From DAISIK01 sp036822055 (lineage in GTDB: Bacteria > Verrucomicrobiota > Verrucomicrobiia > Opitutales > Puniceicoccaceae): a DNA stretch of 46,079 bases. Position numbers and translations under genes: made by a program. Each line of letters starts with the position of its first letter. The first letter of the stretch is position 1. Under the pieces are notes generated by a model. The model had not been told where the DNA came from, searched no databases, and saw only the letters and a list, made by a program, of their open reading frames with translations. This document shows, one piece after another, positions 17,875-25,935 of this stretch. The DNA lies in NCBI GenBank assembly GCA_036822055.1, contig DAISIK010000025.1, forward strand, positions 1 to 46,079. Direction: 5' to 3'.

Positions 17875-19116
17875 CTATCGGTCGCACTCTCCCATCACGA
17901 AGTCGAGCGATCCGAGAAGAACCGTGATGTCCGAGAGGTAGTGGCCGGGAACGATTTTGGGGAGAATGCTCAGGTTACAGAAGCTGGGCGATCGGATCTT
18001 CAAGCGGTAAGGAACTCCCCCACCCTTGGACACGATGAAAAAGCCGAGGGCACCTTTGGGATTTTCGGCTTCAAAATAAACCTCACCGCTCGGCATCCGC
18101 GGTCCCTCAGTGACGATCATGAAACTCTGGATCAGCTCCTCCATGCTGGTGAGGATCCGGTCCTTTGGCGGCGCATAGATTTTCTTCGCATCCTCGGCAT
18201 ACCACTTCCCGTCGGGAAAGTCGGCGATCAGCTGTCGACAGATCCGGACACTTTGCCGGACCTCCTCGCCCCTTACCAGGTAGCGGTCGTAGGAATCCCC
18301 GGTTGTCCCGATCGGGATGTCGAACTCGACTTCTCCATAAAGACCGTAGGGGTGGTCACGGCGCAGGTCCATATCGACGCCACTGGCCCGCAGATTGGGC
18401 CCGGTGATGCCATATGCGAGAGCATCTTCCTTGGTGATGATTCCAATCTTTTCGGTGCGATCGAGGAAGATCCGGTTGCGGGTGAGGAGGGCAAGGGTCT
18501 CCTCGAAGATGGGCTCAAATTGATCGAGGAAGGCGGTAACGTTTTCCAACCAGTTCTCTGGAATGTCGCGGGCCACGCCCCCGACCCGTGTATAACTCGT
18601 GGTGAATCTTGCCCCCGTGAGTTGCTCAAAGAGGGTGTAGAGTTTTTCGCGCTCCGTAAAGGTGTACATGAAGGGAGTCCAAGCTCCAGCGTCCATGCCG
18701 TAGACACCGATCCCGAGAAGGTGAGAGGAAATCCGGGCCAGCTCGCTGACCAAGGTCCGAATGGCGTGGCATCGACGGGGAACGTCGAGCTGGGCGAGCT
18801 TTTCAACTGCGTAGGCGTAGGTGACGTTATTCGCCAAGGGGGCCAGGTAGTCCAACCGATCGGTGTAGGGGACGAACTGATTGTAAGTCATGTTCTCGGC
18901 GATCTTTTCGTCCCCCCGATGAAGGTACCCAACGACTGGATCACACTTGGTGACTACGTCCCCGTCGAGCTCCATAACCAATCTTAGCACCCCATGGGTA
19001 GTCGGGTGGGATGGCCCGACGTTGAGGGTCATTTTTTCACCCTCGTGGCTTTGGAGGTGGGCATCAGCACGGGTGCCGACGTCTCCGATCGAAAATTCCT
19101 TGGTTTGAGTGGGCAT
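17875..19116 (-). CDS. nuoD: NADH-quinone oxidoreductase subunit D
   Basis: This 413-residue 49-kDa-type subunit is related to [NiFe]-hydrogenase large subunits and forms the quinone-reduction pocket with NuoB. The signature 'LNVGPSHPTTHGVLRLVMEL' carries the quinone-contacting histidine near the N-terminus, and 'YLHRGDEKIAENMTYNQ' follows. It is a separate gene, unlike the fused nuoCD of E. coli. It begins 2 bp after the nuoC stop. The C-terminus ends '...GSLDFVMGECDR', close to the family's usual end with D-x-x-x-G-E-x-D-R. Confidence 0.96.
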   Translation of the reverse strand: MPTQTKEFSIGDVGTRADAHLQSHEGEKMTLNVGPSHPTTHGVLRLVMELDGDVVTKCDPVVGYLHRGDEKIAENMTYNQFVPYTDRLDYLAPLANNVTYAYAVEKLAQLDVPRRCHAIRTLVSELARISSHLLGIGVYGMDAGAWTPFMYTFTEREKLYTLFEQLTGARFTTSYTRVGGVARDIPENWLENVTAFLDQFEPIFEETLALLTRNRIFLDRTEKIGIITKEDALAYGITGPNLRASGVDMDLRRDHPYGLYGEVEFDIPIGTTGDSYDRYLVRGEEVRQSVRICRQLIADFPDGKWYAEDAKKIYAPPKDRILTSMEELIQSFMIVTEGPRMPSGEVYFEAENPKGALGFFIVSKGGGVPYRLKIRSPSFCNLSILPKIVPGHYLSDITVLLGSLDFVMGECDR

Positions 19117-19118
19117 GA

Positions 19119-19739
19119 TTAGTTTTCCAGAGGTTTTTCCCGTCTCTCGGTCCAGCTCTCGTCCTTGGCTCGGGGTTCGGACTTACTCATCGGGGCGCCT
19201 TGGGCTGCAACGAAGGGACCACCCATCATCGGCGCCGCTTGCACCCGCACATTGGTGGCCTCCTTCACATCGGCTGCCGGAAACTCTACTTCCAGTCCCG
19301 CGAGGGGGAACTCCTTACGCAATGGGAAGTAGGGATATTCGTCCCACATGAGGATCCGCCGCAGGTCTGGGTGACTCTCGAAATGAATGCCGAACATGTC
19401 ATAGGTTTCCCGCTCGTGCCAGTTGGCCCCTGGGTACAAGTCGACCAGGCTGGGAACCGAGGGATTGCCTTCCATATCTTCAAGACAGGCGACCATCAAT
19501 CGGAGGTAGTTCTTTGATTGGGAGGAGAAGAGATGGTAGACCGCAGAAAAACGGGGGCTCTCCGATTCCCAATCGACGGCCGTCACGTCCATGAGCATGT
19601 CAAAGCCGAACTCATCTTTCAAAGTTCGTACGGTTTGGAGGAGTCCCTCCGGCGGGCAGTTGAAGGACAGGTGATCGGCAGAGGCGCGCTCGGACAGGTG
19701 CGGGGCCCGCACCATGAGGTCGGTCGGTACAGCGTTCAT
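19119..19739 (-). CDS. nuoC: NADH-quinone oxidoreductase subunit C
   Basis: This 30-kDa-type subunit of the peripheral arm (206 residues) has the family signature 'ERETYDMFGIHFESHPDLRR', continuing into ILMWDEYPYFPLRKEFPL. The C-terminal tail after this motif is about 50 residues, polar and low in complexity. The ATG overlaps the nuoB stop as ATGA (19736-19739), so translation is coupled to nuoB. Confidence 0.94.
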   Translation of the reverse strand: MNAVPTDLMVRAPHLSERASADHLSFNCPPEGLLQTVRTLKDEFGFDMLMDVTAVDWESESPRFSAVYHLFSSQSKNYLRLMVACLEDMEGNPSVPSLVDLYPGANWHERETYDMFGIHFESHPDLRRILMWDEYPYFPLRKEFPLAGLEVEFPAADVKEATNVRVQAAPMMGGPFVAAQGAPMSKSEPRAKDESWTERREKPLEN

Positions 19740-20299
19740 ACTCCTACGGTAGCCTGGGGGGAGGTTAGCAGACGCTTTTCTGCTCTCGTCGGGCCGGTGC
19801 CCAGAATCCGGTCAGTGCTGGATTCAGTCGAAATCTTGTCCTGGAGCTTCATCATGGCGTCGAGCAGTGCTTCCGGGCGAGGGGGGCAGCCGCTAACATA
19901 GACATCGACCGGGATGATTCGATCAACCCCTTGCAGAACTGCGTAGGAGCGGTACATGCCACCAGTCGAAGCGCAGGCACCCATGGCAACGACCCATTTA
20001 GGGTCTGGCATTTGGTCGTAAATTCGCCGGACCACCTCGGCCATCTTGTAGGTCACAGTCCCTGAGACGATCATGCAATCGGATTGGCGGGGGGAAAAAC
20101 GCATGACCTCCATCCCGAAACGGCTGATGTCGAAGCGAGAGGCCGCCACACCCATCAGTTCGATCGCGCAACAGGCTAGGCCCATTGGCATCGGCCAAAC
20201 GCTGTGTTTGCGAACCCAATTGATCACGGCGTCCACCCGGGTGACAATCACGTCCCCTTCGACCTTCGAATTATATCCCAACTCTTTTGTAGTACTCAT
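19736..20299 (-). CDS. nuoB: NADH-quinone oxidoreductase subunit B, N2 cluster
   Basis: This 187-residue subunit holds the terminal [4Fe-4S] cluster N2 that reduces quinone. The ligands are the tandem C43-C44 ('GLACCAIELMG'), C109 ('GACASTGGM') and C138 ('VSGCPPRPEAL'). I place the start at the ATG 20299 ('MSTTKELGYNSK'); a TTG at 20407 would add 36 unconserved residues. It is the first gene of the cluster. In most bacteria nuoA lies directly upstream, but the 294 bp to the divergent ppc gene are too short and show no three-helix NuoA frame. Confidence 0.95.
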   Translation of the reverse strand: MSTTKELGYNSKVEGDVIVTRVDAVINWVRKHSVWPMPMGLACCAIELMGVAASRFDISRFGMEVMRFSPRQSDCMIVSGTVTYKMAEVVRRIYDQMPDPKWVVAMGACASTGGMYRSYAVLQGVDRIIPVDVYVSGCPPRPEALLDAMMKLQDKISTESSTDRILGTGPTRAEKRLLTSPQATVGV

Positions 20300-20593
20300 G
20301 GTTACTCGATCTATGCTCGCTAATTTGAGGAGCGAGGAGATCGCTGAAAATCTCAGCAAGCGCCCGTCGCAGATCTTTAGATGAAGGGTCGCCAAACTTT
20401 TTTTCAACCTTCAAAGCGCGAAAGTTTGCCCTTGCGGGCCGTTGCCGTTCTTCAGAGGCGAGCGGGAGGAGGACGGGAATTCGACTCCTCAATTCTCTTG
20501 TTTGAAATCCCGGGCTGGCAATTTTACTTGGAAATCGAGGCGTGAAACGAGAGGCTGAGACTATCGACCAAACCTGTCTTTTTCCTCCAGATC
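20300..20593. promoter_or_regulatory. divergent intergenic region between nuoB and ppc
   Basis: These 294 bp must hold the promoters for the 13-gene nuo operon (minus) and for ppc (plus). No credible open reading frame fits. In particular, there is no NuoA-like protein of about 120 residues with three helices. I cannot single out -35/-10 boxes with confidence. The run of T at about 20396-20404 and the AT-rich patch near 20490-20530 are the only notable composition features. Confidence 0.4.
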
Positions 20594-23362
20594 ATGAGCG
20601 CAAGTCATCCATCCCAGCGAATCAGCCGCGGCTTTGAGAAAATCGATCGCGACCGCGATCGGCTCCTGACTCTCTTTGCCGAGGTCCTTCGGGATCTGGG
20701 CTCGCCCAAGATCGCGGCGAGTCTTCCCTGGGTAGGGGAAAACTTCGATCGTCCAGACCCCGAAATCGACCCGGTAGATCTCTGCCAGGCAACCTCCATC
20801 GCGTTTCACCTGCTCAACATCGTCGAGGAGAATGCCTCCAACCAAATGCGACGTTATGCAGAGCGAACGGGGAGTTTTCTCGATGAGTCTGGTCTTTGGG
20901 GCTGGTACCTCCAGCGATTGCAGGGCAGCGGGCAATCGGCGTTGCAGATTCGCGAGGCTTTCTCGCAGACGGAGGTGGTGCCGGTATTGACCGCCCATCC
21001 TACCGAGTCCAAACGCATCACGGTGCTCGAACAACATCGTGAGCTCTACCTCCTTCTCGTGGAGTTGGAAAATTCGATGTACTCGCCGACCGAGCACCGG
21101 GAAATCGAGGACCGGATCCGTGCGGTCCTTGAGCGCCTTTGGCGGACCGGGGAGACGCTCCTCGAAAAGCCTACCGTAGCAGCCGAGCGAAACGCTCTCC
21201 TCCATTATCTAAACAACGTTTTCCCCAAGGCTATCCGTTCGGTGGATCAACATTACCGAGAAGCTTGGGAGGCGGTTGGTTTTGACCCCGCCTTGCTCGA
21301 CTCTCCGTCCCACTTTCCCAAGCTGAGGTTTGGAACCTGGGTCGGGGGCGACCGTGACGGCCATCCTTTGGTGACTCCCGAAGTTACCCGCGAGACCCTC
21401 ACCCAGTTACGGATTCAGGCCCTGCGTCTCCAACACTCAAATCTCGATCGCCTCCGGGCAGAGTTGAGCATCAGTTCGTTGTTGGTTGAGCCCGCTCCTG
21501 CTTTCACCGAAGCCCTCGGCGCGAAACTCCGGGTCCTCGGAGCCAAGGGAGAGTCGATCGCCGATCGCAATCCGGCCGAACCGTGGCGGCAGTTTGTCTC
21601 GGCGATGATGGCGAGGTTGCCATCGGAGGAACGCACCCTGCCCTCCCTTCCAGACGCAGCATACCGGAACGCACAAGAACTCGCCGATGACCTTTACCTG
21701 CTGCGAAAAGCCCTTCCCGGGGCAAAACGCTCGAGGCTGGCTGCCCAGTATCTTGATCCGGTCATCCGTTCGGTTGAGACTTTCGGCTTTCATCTGGCCA
21801 AGCTCGATCTTCGCCAAAATAGTGACTTCCATGATCGTGCCATTGAGCAAATCCTGAAGGGAGCTGGTTTTGAGGATGTTGCCTTCTCGAAGTGGAATGA
21901 ATCTCAGCGGCTGGAGTTTCTTAATCACTCCCTCAACGGGGTCTCTCCACTTCTCCCGCTGAGTGCCTATAACCGGGAGGAGGCGGGTCTGGCGGTGGGA
22001 GCATTGCGGGAGGTCTTCCACCATTTTGACCAGTTTGGTCCCGAGGGTATTGGCGTTTATATCGTCAGCATGACGCGGTCCCTTTCAGATTTGGTCGCCG
22101 TCTACTTTCTCGCCCGGGAGGCCGGCCTACTCTTCCAAACGGATTATGGGGTAGTCTGCCGCTTGCCGATCAGCCCGCTCTTTGAGACCATTGATGATCT
22201 CAAGGGGAGTGCCGCGATTCTTGATGCGTTCATTACTCACCCCATCACTCAAGCAACCCTGGCATGGCGGCGTAAAGTGGGAGCGACCTCGGCGGGCCAG
22301 ATTGATGTGATGATCGGCTACTCGGATAGTAACAAGGATGGGGGGATCATCGCCTCGCAGTGGACGCTTTATCGCTCTCAGGAACGTCTGGCGGCGGTGG
22401 GTCAAGCCCATGGCCTTGATCTGCGCTTTTTTCACGGGCGGGGGGGGACCATCAGTCGTGGAGCTGGACCAACCCACCGTTTCATCGAAGCCTTGCCTCC
22501 ACAATCCGTGGGCCGAGCCCTCAGGATTACTGAACAGGGCGAGACGATTGCCCAGAAATACAGCAATCTGCTCACTGCCAGCCACCACCTCGATCTCCTC
22601 CTTTCCGGTACGGCCTACCGCAACGCGGCCCCCGGGGTTTCGTCCGATACGCCGAGTGGGCTGGTCCCCGTCCTCGACGCCATTGCGGCGAAGAGTAAGG
22701 AAGTTTACCAGGGGTTGCTCCACACGGAGGGGTTCATGTCCTTTTATCGGTCGGCCACCCCGATCGACCTTCTCGAGTCGAGCCGGATCGGGTCGCGCCC
22801 GAGCCGCCGGACCGGCGCTTCTTCAATTGCTGATCTTCGCGCCATTCCCTGGGTCTTTTCCTGGTCCCAGAGTCGGTTCTTCCTCCCGGGATGGTTCGGA
22901 GTGGGTTCGGCCCTCGAAGCGATTTTGGGAGAGAGCACCGAGCTTGAGGAGAAGTTTCGCGCCGGACTGTCCAATTGGCCGTTTCTCAAATACATCCTGA
23001 CCAATATAGAGATGTCCTCATTGAGTGCAGATCCGCTCATTTTCACCAAATATGCCGACCTTGTATCCGAGAAAGCACTACGGGATCGCTTCGTCGAGCA
23101 GATTGAGGGTGAGTGGAACCTCACCCGTGGCTGGATTAACCGTCTTTTTGGTAGCGAAGCGCTTAAACGAAGGCCTCGACTGACCAAAACTCTGGTTCCC
23201 CGCGCCGAGGCGATTCGTCCGCTCCACGACCTCCAGATCCGGCTGCTGCGCGAGTGGCGGGATGCATGCTCGGTAGGCGACGAGAAAACAGCATCTGCTC
23301 TCCACCCGCATCTACTGCTCTCCGTTAACGCGATCTCCAGCGGTTTGCGGACGACTGGATAA
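20594..23362 (+). CDS. ppc: phosphoenolpyruvate carboxylase
   Basis: This enzyme carboxylates PEP with bicarbonate to oxaloacetate, the anaplerotic feed of the TCA cycle. It has 922 residues, close to the bacterial norm of about 880-930. The catalytic histidine H135 is in 'VVPVLTAHPTESKR'. 'IGYSDSNKDGGIIASQW' and the mobile loop 'FHGRGGTISRGAGP' (about 613-626, with the catalytic arginine) are intact. The C-terminus ends '...SSGLRTTG', matching the conserved 'GxRNTG' tail that takes part in the active and allosteric sites. A run of eight G (22440-22447) encodes part of the loop. It is divergent from nuo and followed closely by trhO. Confidence 0.96.
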   Translation: MSASHPSQRISRGFEKIDRDRDRLLTLFAEVLRDLGSPKIAASLPWVGENFDRPDPEIDPVDLCQATSIAFHLLNIVEENASNQMRRYAERTGSFLDESGLWGWYLQRLQGSGQSALQIREAFSQTEVVPVLTAHPTESKRITVLEQHRELYLLLVELENSMYSPTEHREIEDRIRAVLERLWRTGETLLEKPTVAAERNALLHYLNNVFPKAIRSVDQHYREAWEAVGFDPALLDSPSHFPKLRFGTWVGGDRDGHPLVTPEVTRETLTQLRIQALRLQHSNLDRLRAELSISSLLVEPAPAFTEALGAKLRVLGAKGESIADRNPAEPWRQFVSAMMARLPSEERTLPSLPDAAYRNAQELADDLYLLRKALPGAKRSRLAAQYLDPVIRSVETFGFHLAKLDLRQNSDFHDRAIEQILKGAGFEDVAFSKWNESQRLEFLNHSLNGVSPLLPLSAYNREEAGLAVGALREVFHHFDQFGPEGIGVYIVSMTRSLSDLVAVYFLAREAGLLFQTDYGVVCRLPISPLFETIDDLKGSAAILDAFITHPITQATLAWRRKVGATSAGQIDVMIGYSDSNKDGGIIASQWTLYRSQERLAAVGQAHGLDLRFFHGRGGTISRGAGPTHRFIEALPPQSVGRALRITEQGETIAQKYSNLLTASHHLDLLLSGTAYRNAAPGVSSDTPSGLVPVLDAIAAKSKEVYQGLLHTEGFMSFYRSATPIDLLESSRIGSRPSRRTGASSIADLRAIPWVFSWSQSRFFLPGWFGVGSALEAILGESTELEEKFRAGLSNWPFLKYILTNIEMSSLSADPLIFTKYADLVSEKALRDRFVEQIEGEWNLTRGWINRLFGSEALKRRPRLTKTLVPRAEAIRPLHDLQIRLLREWRDACSVGDEKTASALHPHLLLSVNAISSGLRTTG

Positions 23363-23384
23363 AACCGTGGATTTCGCCTTTCCG

Positions 23385-24314
23385 ATGCCCGATTCAAATT
23401 TCCAGATTGGAGCCTTCTACAAGTTTTTTCATTTTCCGCAGTTTGCCGAATATCGAGGTAGCTTGTTTAAACAGGCGAGGGAGCTCTCGATCACCGGCTC
23501 GCTTCTGCTGGCCCATGAAGGAGTGAACGGGACGCTCGCAGGTCCTCCCGGCGCGGTTGCCGCCTTGATCGGTTCGATAGAGAAGCTTCCGGGGGCCGCT
23601 CCGATCGAGGTCAAATGGTCCTTCAGTGCGACTTGTCCGTTCTACCGACTCAAAGTACGCCTGAAAAAAGAGATTGTAACCTTCGGGGTCGGAGAGCTGC
23701 TTCCAGAAGCCCAAGTCGGGGAGTATGTGGAACCGAAGGATTGGAATGCCCTGATCTCTGATCCTGAAGTGATGGTGATTGATACGCGAAACGCTTATGA
23801 GGTGCGCCTCGGCAAATTTCGAAGAGCCATTGATCCCGAAACGGAGAGCTTTCGCGAGTTTAGTAGCTTCGTCGATGAACAGCTCGACCCTTCGAAAACG
23901 AGGAAAGTGGCGATGTACTGCACCGGAGGAATTCGCTGTGAAAAGGCCACCGCCTACCTGCACCGCAAGGGATTTGAAGGGGTTTACCACTTACGGGGCG
24001 GGATCCTCAAATACCTCGAAGAGATTCCTCCCGAGGAGTCTCTCTGGGAGGGTGAGTGCTTTGTTTTTGATCAACGGGTGAGTGTCGGCCACGCCCTGCG
24101 CCCGGGGGATCTAGACCTCTGTGGGGGCTGTCGGGAACCGCTCACGGAGGAAGACCGAGCACTCCCGGGCTACGAAAGGGGAGTTTCCTGCCACCAATGT
24201 GTCGATCAGCTCAGCGATGAGAAGAAGGCAGGGGCGCGGGAACGCCAACGCCAGATTGAGCTGGCCAAAGCCCGGGGGGATCGGCACCTGGGGTCTTCTC
24301 CGGATGGGCGATAG
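23385..24314 (+). CDS. trhO: tRNA uridine(34) hydroxylase, rhodanese family
   Basis: TrhO (YceA) hydroxylates U34 of certain tRNAs to ho5U using O2. This 309-residue protein has an N-terminal acylphosphatase-like domain ('GAFYKFFHFPQF' and 'LAHEGVNGTLAG'). A rhodanese domain follows, with the active-site cysteine C179 in 'MYCTGGIRCEKATAYLHRKG', the diagnostic TrhO string. The C-terminal region has paired cysteines ('DLCGGCREPL' and 'GVSCHQCVDQL'). I chose the ATG at 23385, which puts the family start ('MPDSNFQIGAFYKF') at the N-terminus. A GTG at 23367 is possible and lies 4 bp after the ppc stop. Co-transcription with ppc is likely from spacing. Confidence 0.92.
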   Translation: MPDSNFQIGAFYKFFHFPQFAEYRGSLFKQARELSITGSLLLAHEGVNGTLAGPPGAVAALIGSIEKLPGAAPIEVKWSFSATCPFYRLKVRLKKEIVTFGVGELLPEAQVGEYVEPKDWNALISDPEVMVIDTRNAYEVRLGKFRRAIDPETESFREFSSFVDEQLDPSKTRKVAMYCTGGIRCEKATAYLHRKGFEGVYHLRGGILKYLEEIPPEESLWEGECFVFDQRVSVGHALRPGDLDLCGGCREPLTEEDRALPGYERGVSCHQCVDQLSDEKKAGARERQRQIELAKARGDRHLGSSPDGR

Positions 24315-24326
24315 ACGACCCTTATA

Positions 24327-25376
24327 ATGTTACCAATTCCTATCACCGCAGGCAAGGAATGGAGCCGCGTATCACCGCGAGCGAGCGGTTTTCAGATAGC
24401 TTGGGAAAACGCGGACGGGCTTTGGTGCTCCGAAACAGATTTTAAAAAAGCCCGACGGATTGCCCTGACCTCTGACTTTACAGCGGGCATCGTGGTCTCG
24501 GAGGATTTTCGAACGATCTACCAGTACAACGCCTCGGCTCCCCATCGAAACCCGGGTGTCAATACCGTTTCGAGCTACGGGATGGGCAGCGGAGTTGAGG
24601 GCGGGGAGAGTCGGTTCCTTCTGGATGCCCGAGTTTTTATTCCGTCCTTCATCGGATTTCTCCCGAGGAGCCAGCACCTGGCCTGTCTTCTTGCGGTGAC
24701 GATGCCTCCCAGTTCAAGGGCCGCCATAAGGATAGACCATCGCTTGGGGATATTTGGACCTGAATTGAGCAATCTGCGCAGCCACCCGCTTCCTGAGGAT
24801 TGCATTCGGGTACTGGCGGCCTCGGCGGCAGGGGACAGTATTCTTTTTGAGGGAAGCCGAATGATCCACTGCGTCTCTTTTCTCGGGCATCGGAAGTGGT
24901 GGCTGGGTCTCCCGGCGGGAGAGGCCTTTCACCGTGGTGACTTTCACCCGACCAATGGCACGGTGGCCATTGGGGGAGCCCCGTTGCGCCTTTTTGACCC
25001 AGAGACCCGGAGGGTTACTTCGATCCATGGTTTTGGTCTGTCTCCAAAATGGAGTGCAGACGGGTCTGGCCTGTATTTCCGTCAATCAAGCAGCGACCTC
25101 TATCACTGGAGTGCTGAGTCGGGCACGGTCGAGAAGCTGCCTTCGGCGGCCCTTGATCGCTACCCGGAGTCACGATTTTGTACGGCTGCCCGTCTGTCGC
25201 CCGATGCACGTATGCTGGCGGTTTCTCTCACTCGCCGGGAGCCTCGACCTCAAAACGCAGCGCCTACCCTCTCGGCGTGGTTCGAGCAGCAATCGATCTT
25301 GATACTGGATTTGGTGGGTCTTGAATACTGGCAGCACCCGGTGGCTCTCAGGGACCTCGCCTGGGTCAGAACCTAG
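24327..25376 (+). CDS. unrecognised beta-propeller-like (PD40/TolB-type repeat) protein
   Basis: I do not recognise this 349-residue protein by family name. It contains blade-like repeats such as 'LSPKWSADGSGLYFRQSSSD' and 'AARLSPDARMLAVSLTRRE', which resemble the PD40 / WD40-like units of TolB and related propellers. Earlier segments ('FHPTNGTVAIGG', 'LRLFDPETRRV') could be further blades. There is no signal peptide or membrane helix, so it is probably cytoplasmic. It starts 12 bp after trhO and is likely co-transcribed with it. It ends in a CTAG (25373-25376) that is also the stop of the convergent membrane-protein gene. The function is unknown; a scaffold or binding role is the most that can be inferred. 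Confidence 0.7.
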   Translation: MLPIPITAGKEWSRVSPRASGFQIAWENADGLWCSETDFKKARRIALTSDFTAGIVVSEDFRTIYQYNASAPHRNPGVNTVSSYGMGSGVEGGESRFLLDARVFIPSFIGFLPRSQHLACLLAVTMPPSSRAAIRIDHRLGIFGPELSNLRSHPLPEDCIRVLAASAAGDSILFEGSRMIHCVSFLGHRKWWLGLPAGEAFHRGDFHPTNGTVAIGGAPLRLFDPETRRVTSIHGFGLSPKWSADGSGLYFRQSSSDLYHWSAESGTVEKLPSAALDRYPESRFCTAARLSPDARMLAVSLTRREPRPQNAAPTLSAWFEQQSILILDLVGLEYWQHPVALRDLAWVRT

Positions 25377-25864
25377 ACGTAAACTTTGGACGGTGATGTG
25401 GCAACCCATGCCCCACCGAGGAAGAGAAAGGTCCAGAGGATTGAAACGGCCAGAAGTGGGTACTCCTCCCCCGCGTAGATTTGTTTGTCCGAACCTGTCA
25501 GCTCCAGGTAGGCACTGTTTCGCTCCCTCGGCGCCGGGGCGACCTCTTCGGCGACTTTAGGGTACGTAAGCATCACCACGAGCATGATTAAAATACCGAT
25601 CAGGCCGAAGCGAATTGCTTTCCAGAGAACCCAGCCAAAGACCAGTCCCAAGCCCAGGTAAACAAGAGTCGCCTCCTGATTATCAAGAATGTTGCCAACC
25701 GCTTTCTGGATGTAGACTTGCAGATCTGAAGTCCAGGCAGGCCGCACCGGACCGTCGGTTGAAAGGTTCTGAACCTCCTTGGTGTAGGCAAAGGCACCGG
25801 TCAGGAAATAAGACCAGGAGAATATACCGCCCATTAGGAGGACCAGCATCCGAACTAGTAACAT
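25373..25864 (-). CDS. small membrane protein of unknown function
   Basis: This 163-residue protein has three or four predicted membrane segments: residues about 5-25 (possibly a signal anchor), about 68-85 ('ATLVYLGLGLVFGWVLW'), about 88-102 ('GLIGILIMLVVMLTY') and about 136-155 ('PLLAVSILWTFLFLGGAWVA'). The loop between the third and fourth is proline- and glutamate-rich. I see no catalytic motif. It is the last gene of the rodA-to-namZ run, 71 bp behind namZ, and its stop codon shares the palindromic CTAG with the convergent propeller-like gene. It may be a helper of the cell-wall genes, but that rests on position only. Confidence 0.65.
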   Translation of the reverse strand: MLLVRMLVLLMGGIFSWSYFLTGAFAYTKEVQNLSTDGPVRPAWTSDLQVYIQKAVGNILDNQEATLVYLGLGLVFGWVLWKAIRFGLIGILIMLVVMLTYPKVAEEVAPAPRERNSAYLELTGSDKQIYAGEEYPLLAVSILWTFLFLGGAWVATSPSKVYV

Positions 25865-25935
25865 ATCGTTGGGCTAGCCAAAATTTTGAACTTTGGCAAT
25901 CTTTCTAGAGGACCAAAGTGCTTTTAACCCCTTTT

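Noticed and set aside
17839..18987. Open frame of 382 codons on the plus strand
   Set aside because: It lies exactly antisense to nuoD, whose family match is unambiguous. Its translation has no motif and mirrors the codon bias of the real gene.
20561..21205. Open frame of 214 codons on the minus strand covering the ppc start
   Set aside because: It is antisense to the conserved N-terminal part of ppc and is not NuoA-like, since it lacks three hydrophobic helices.
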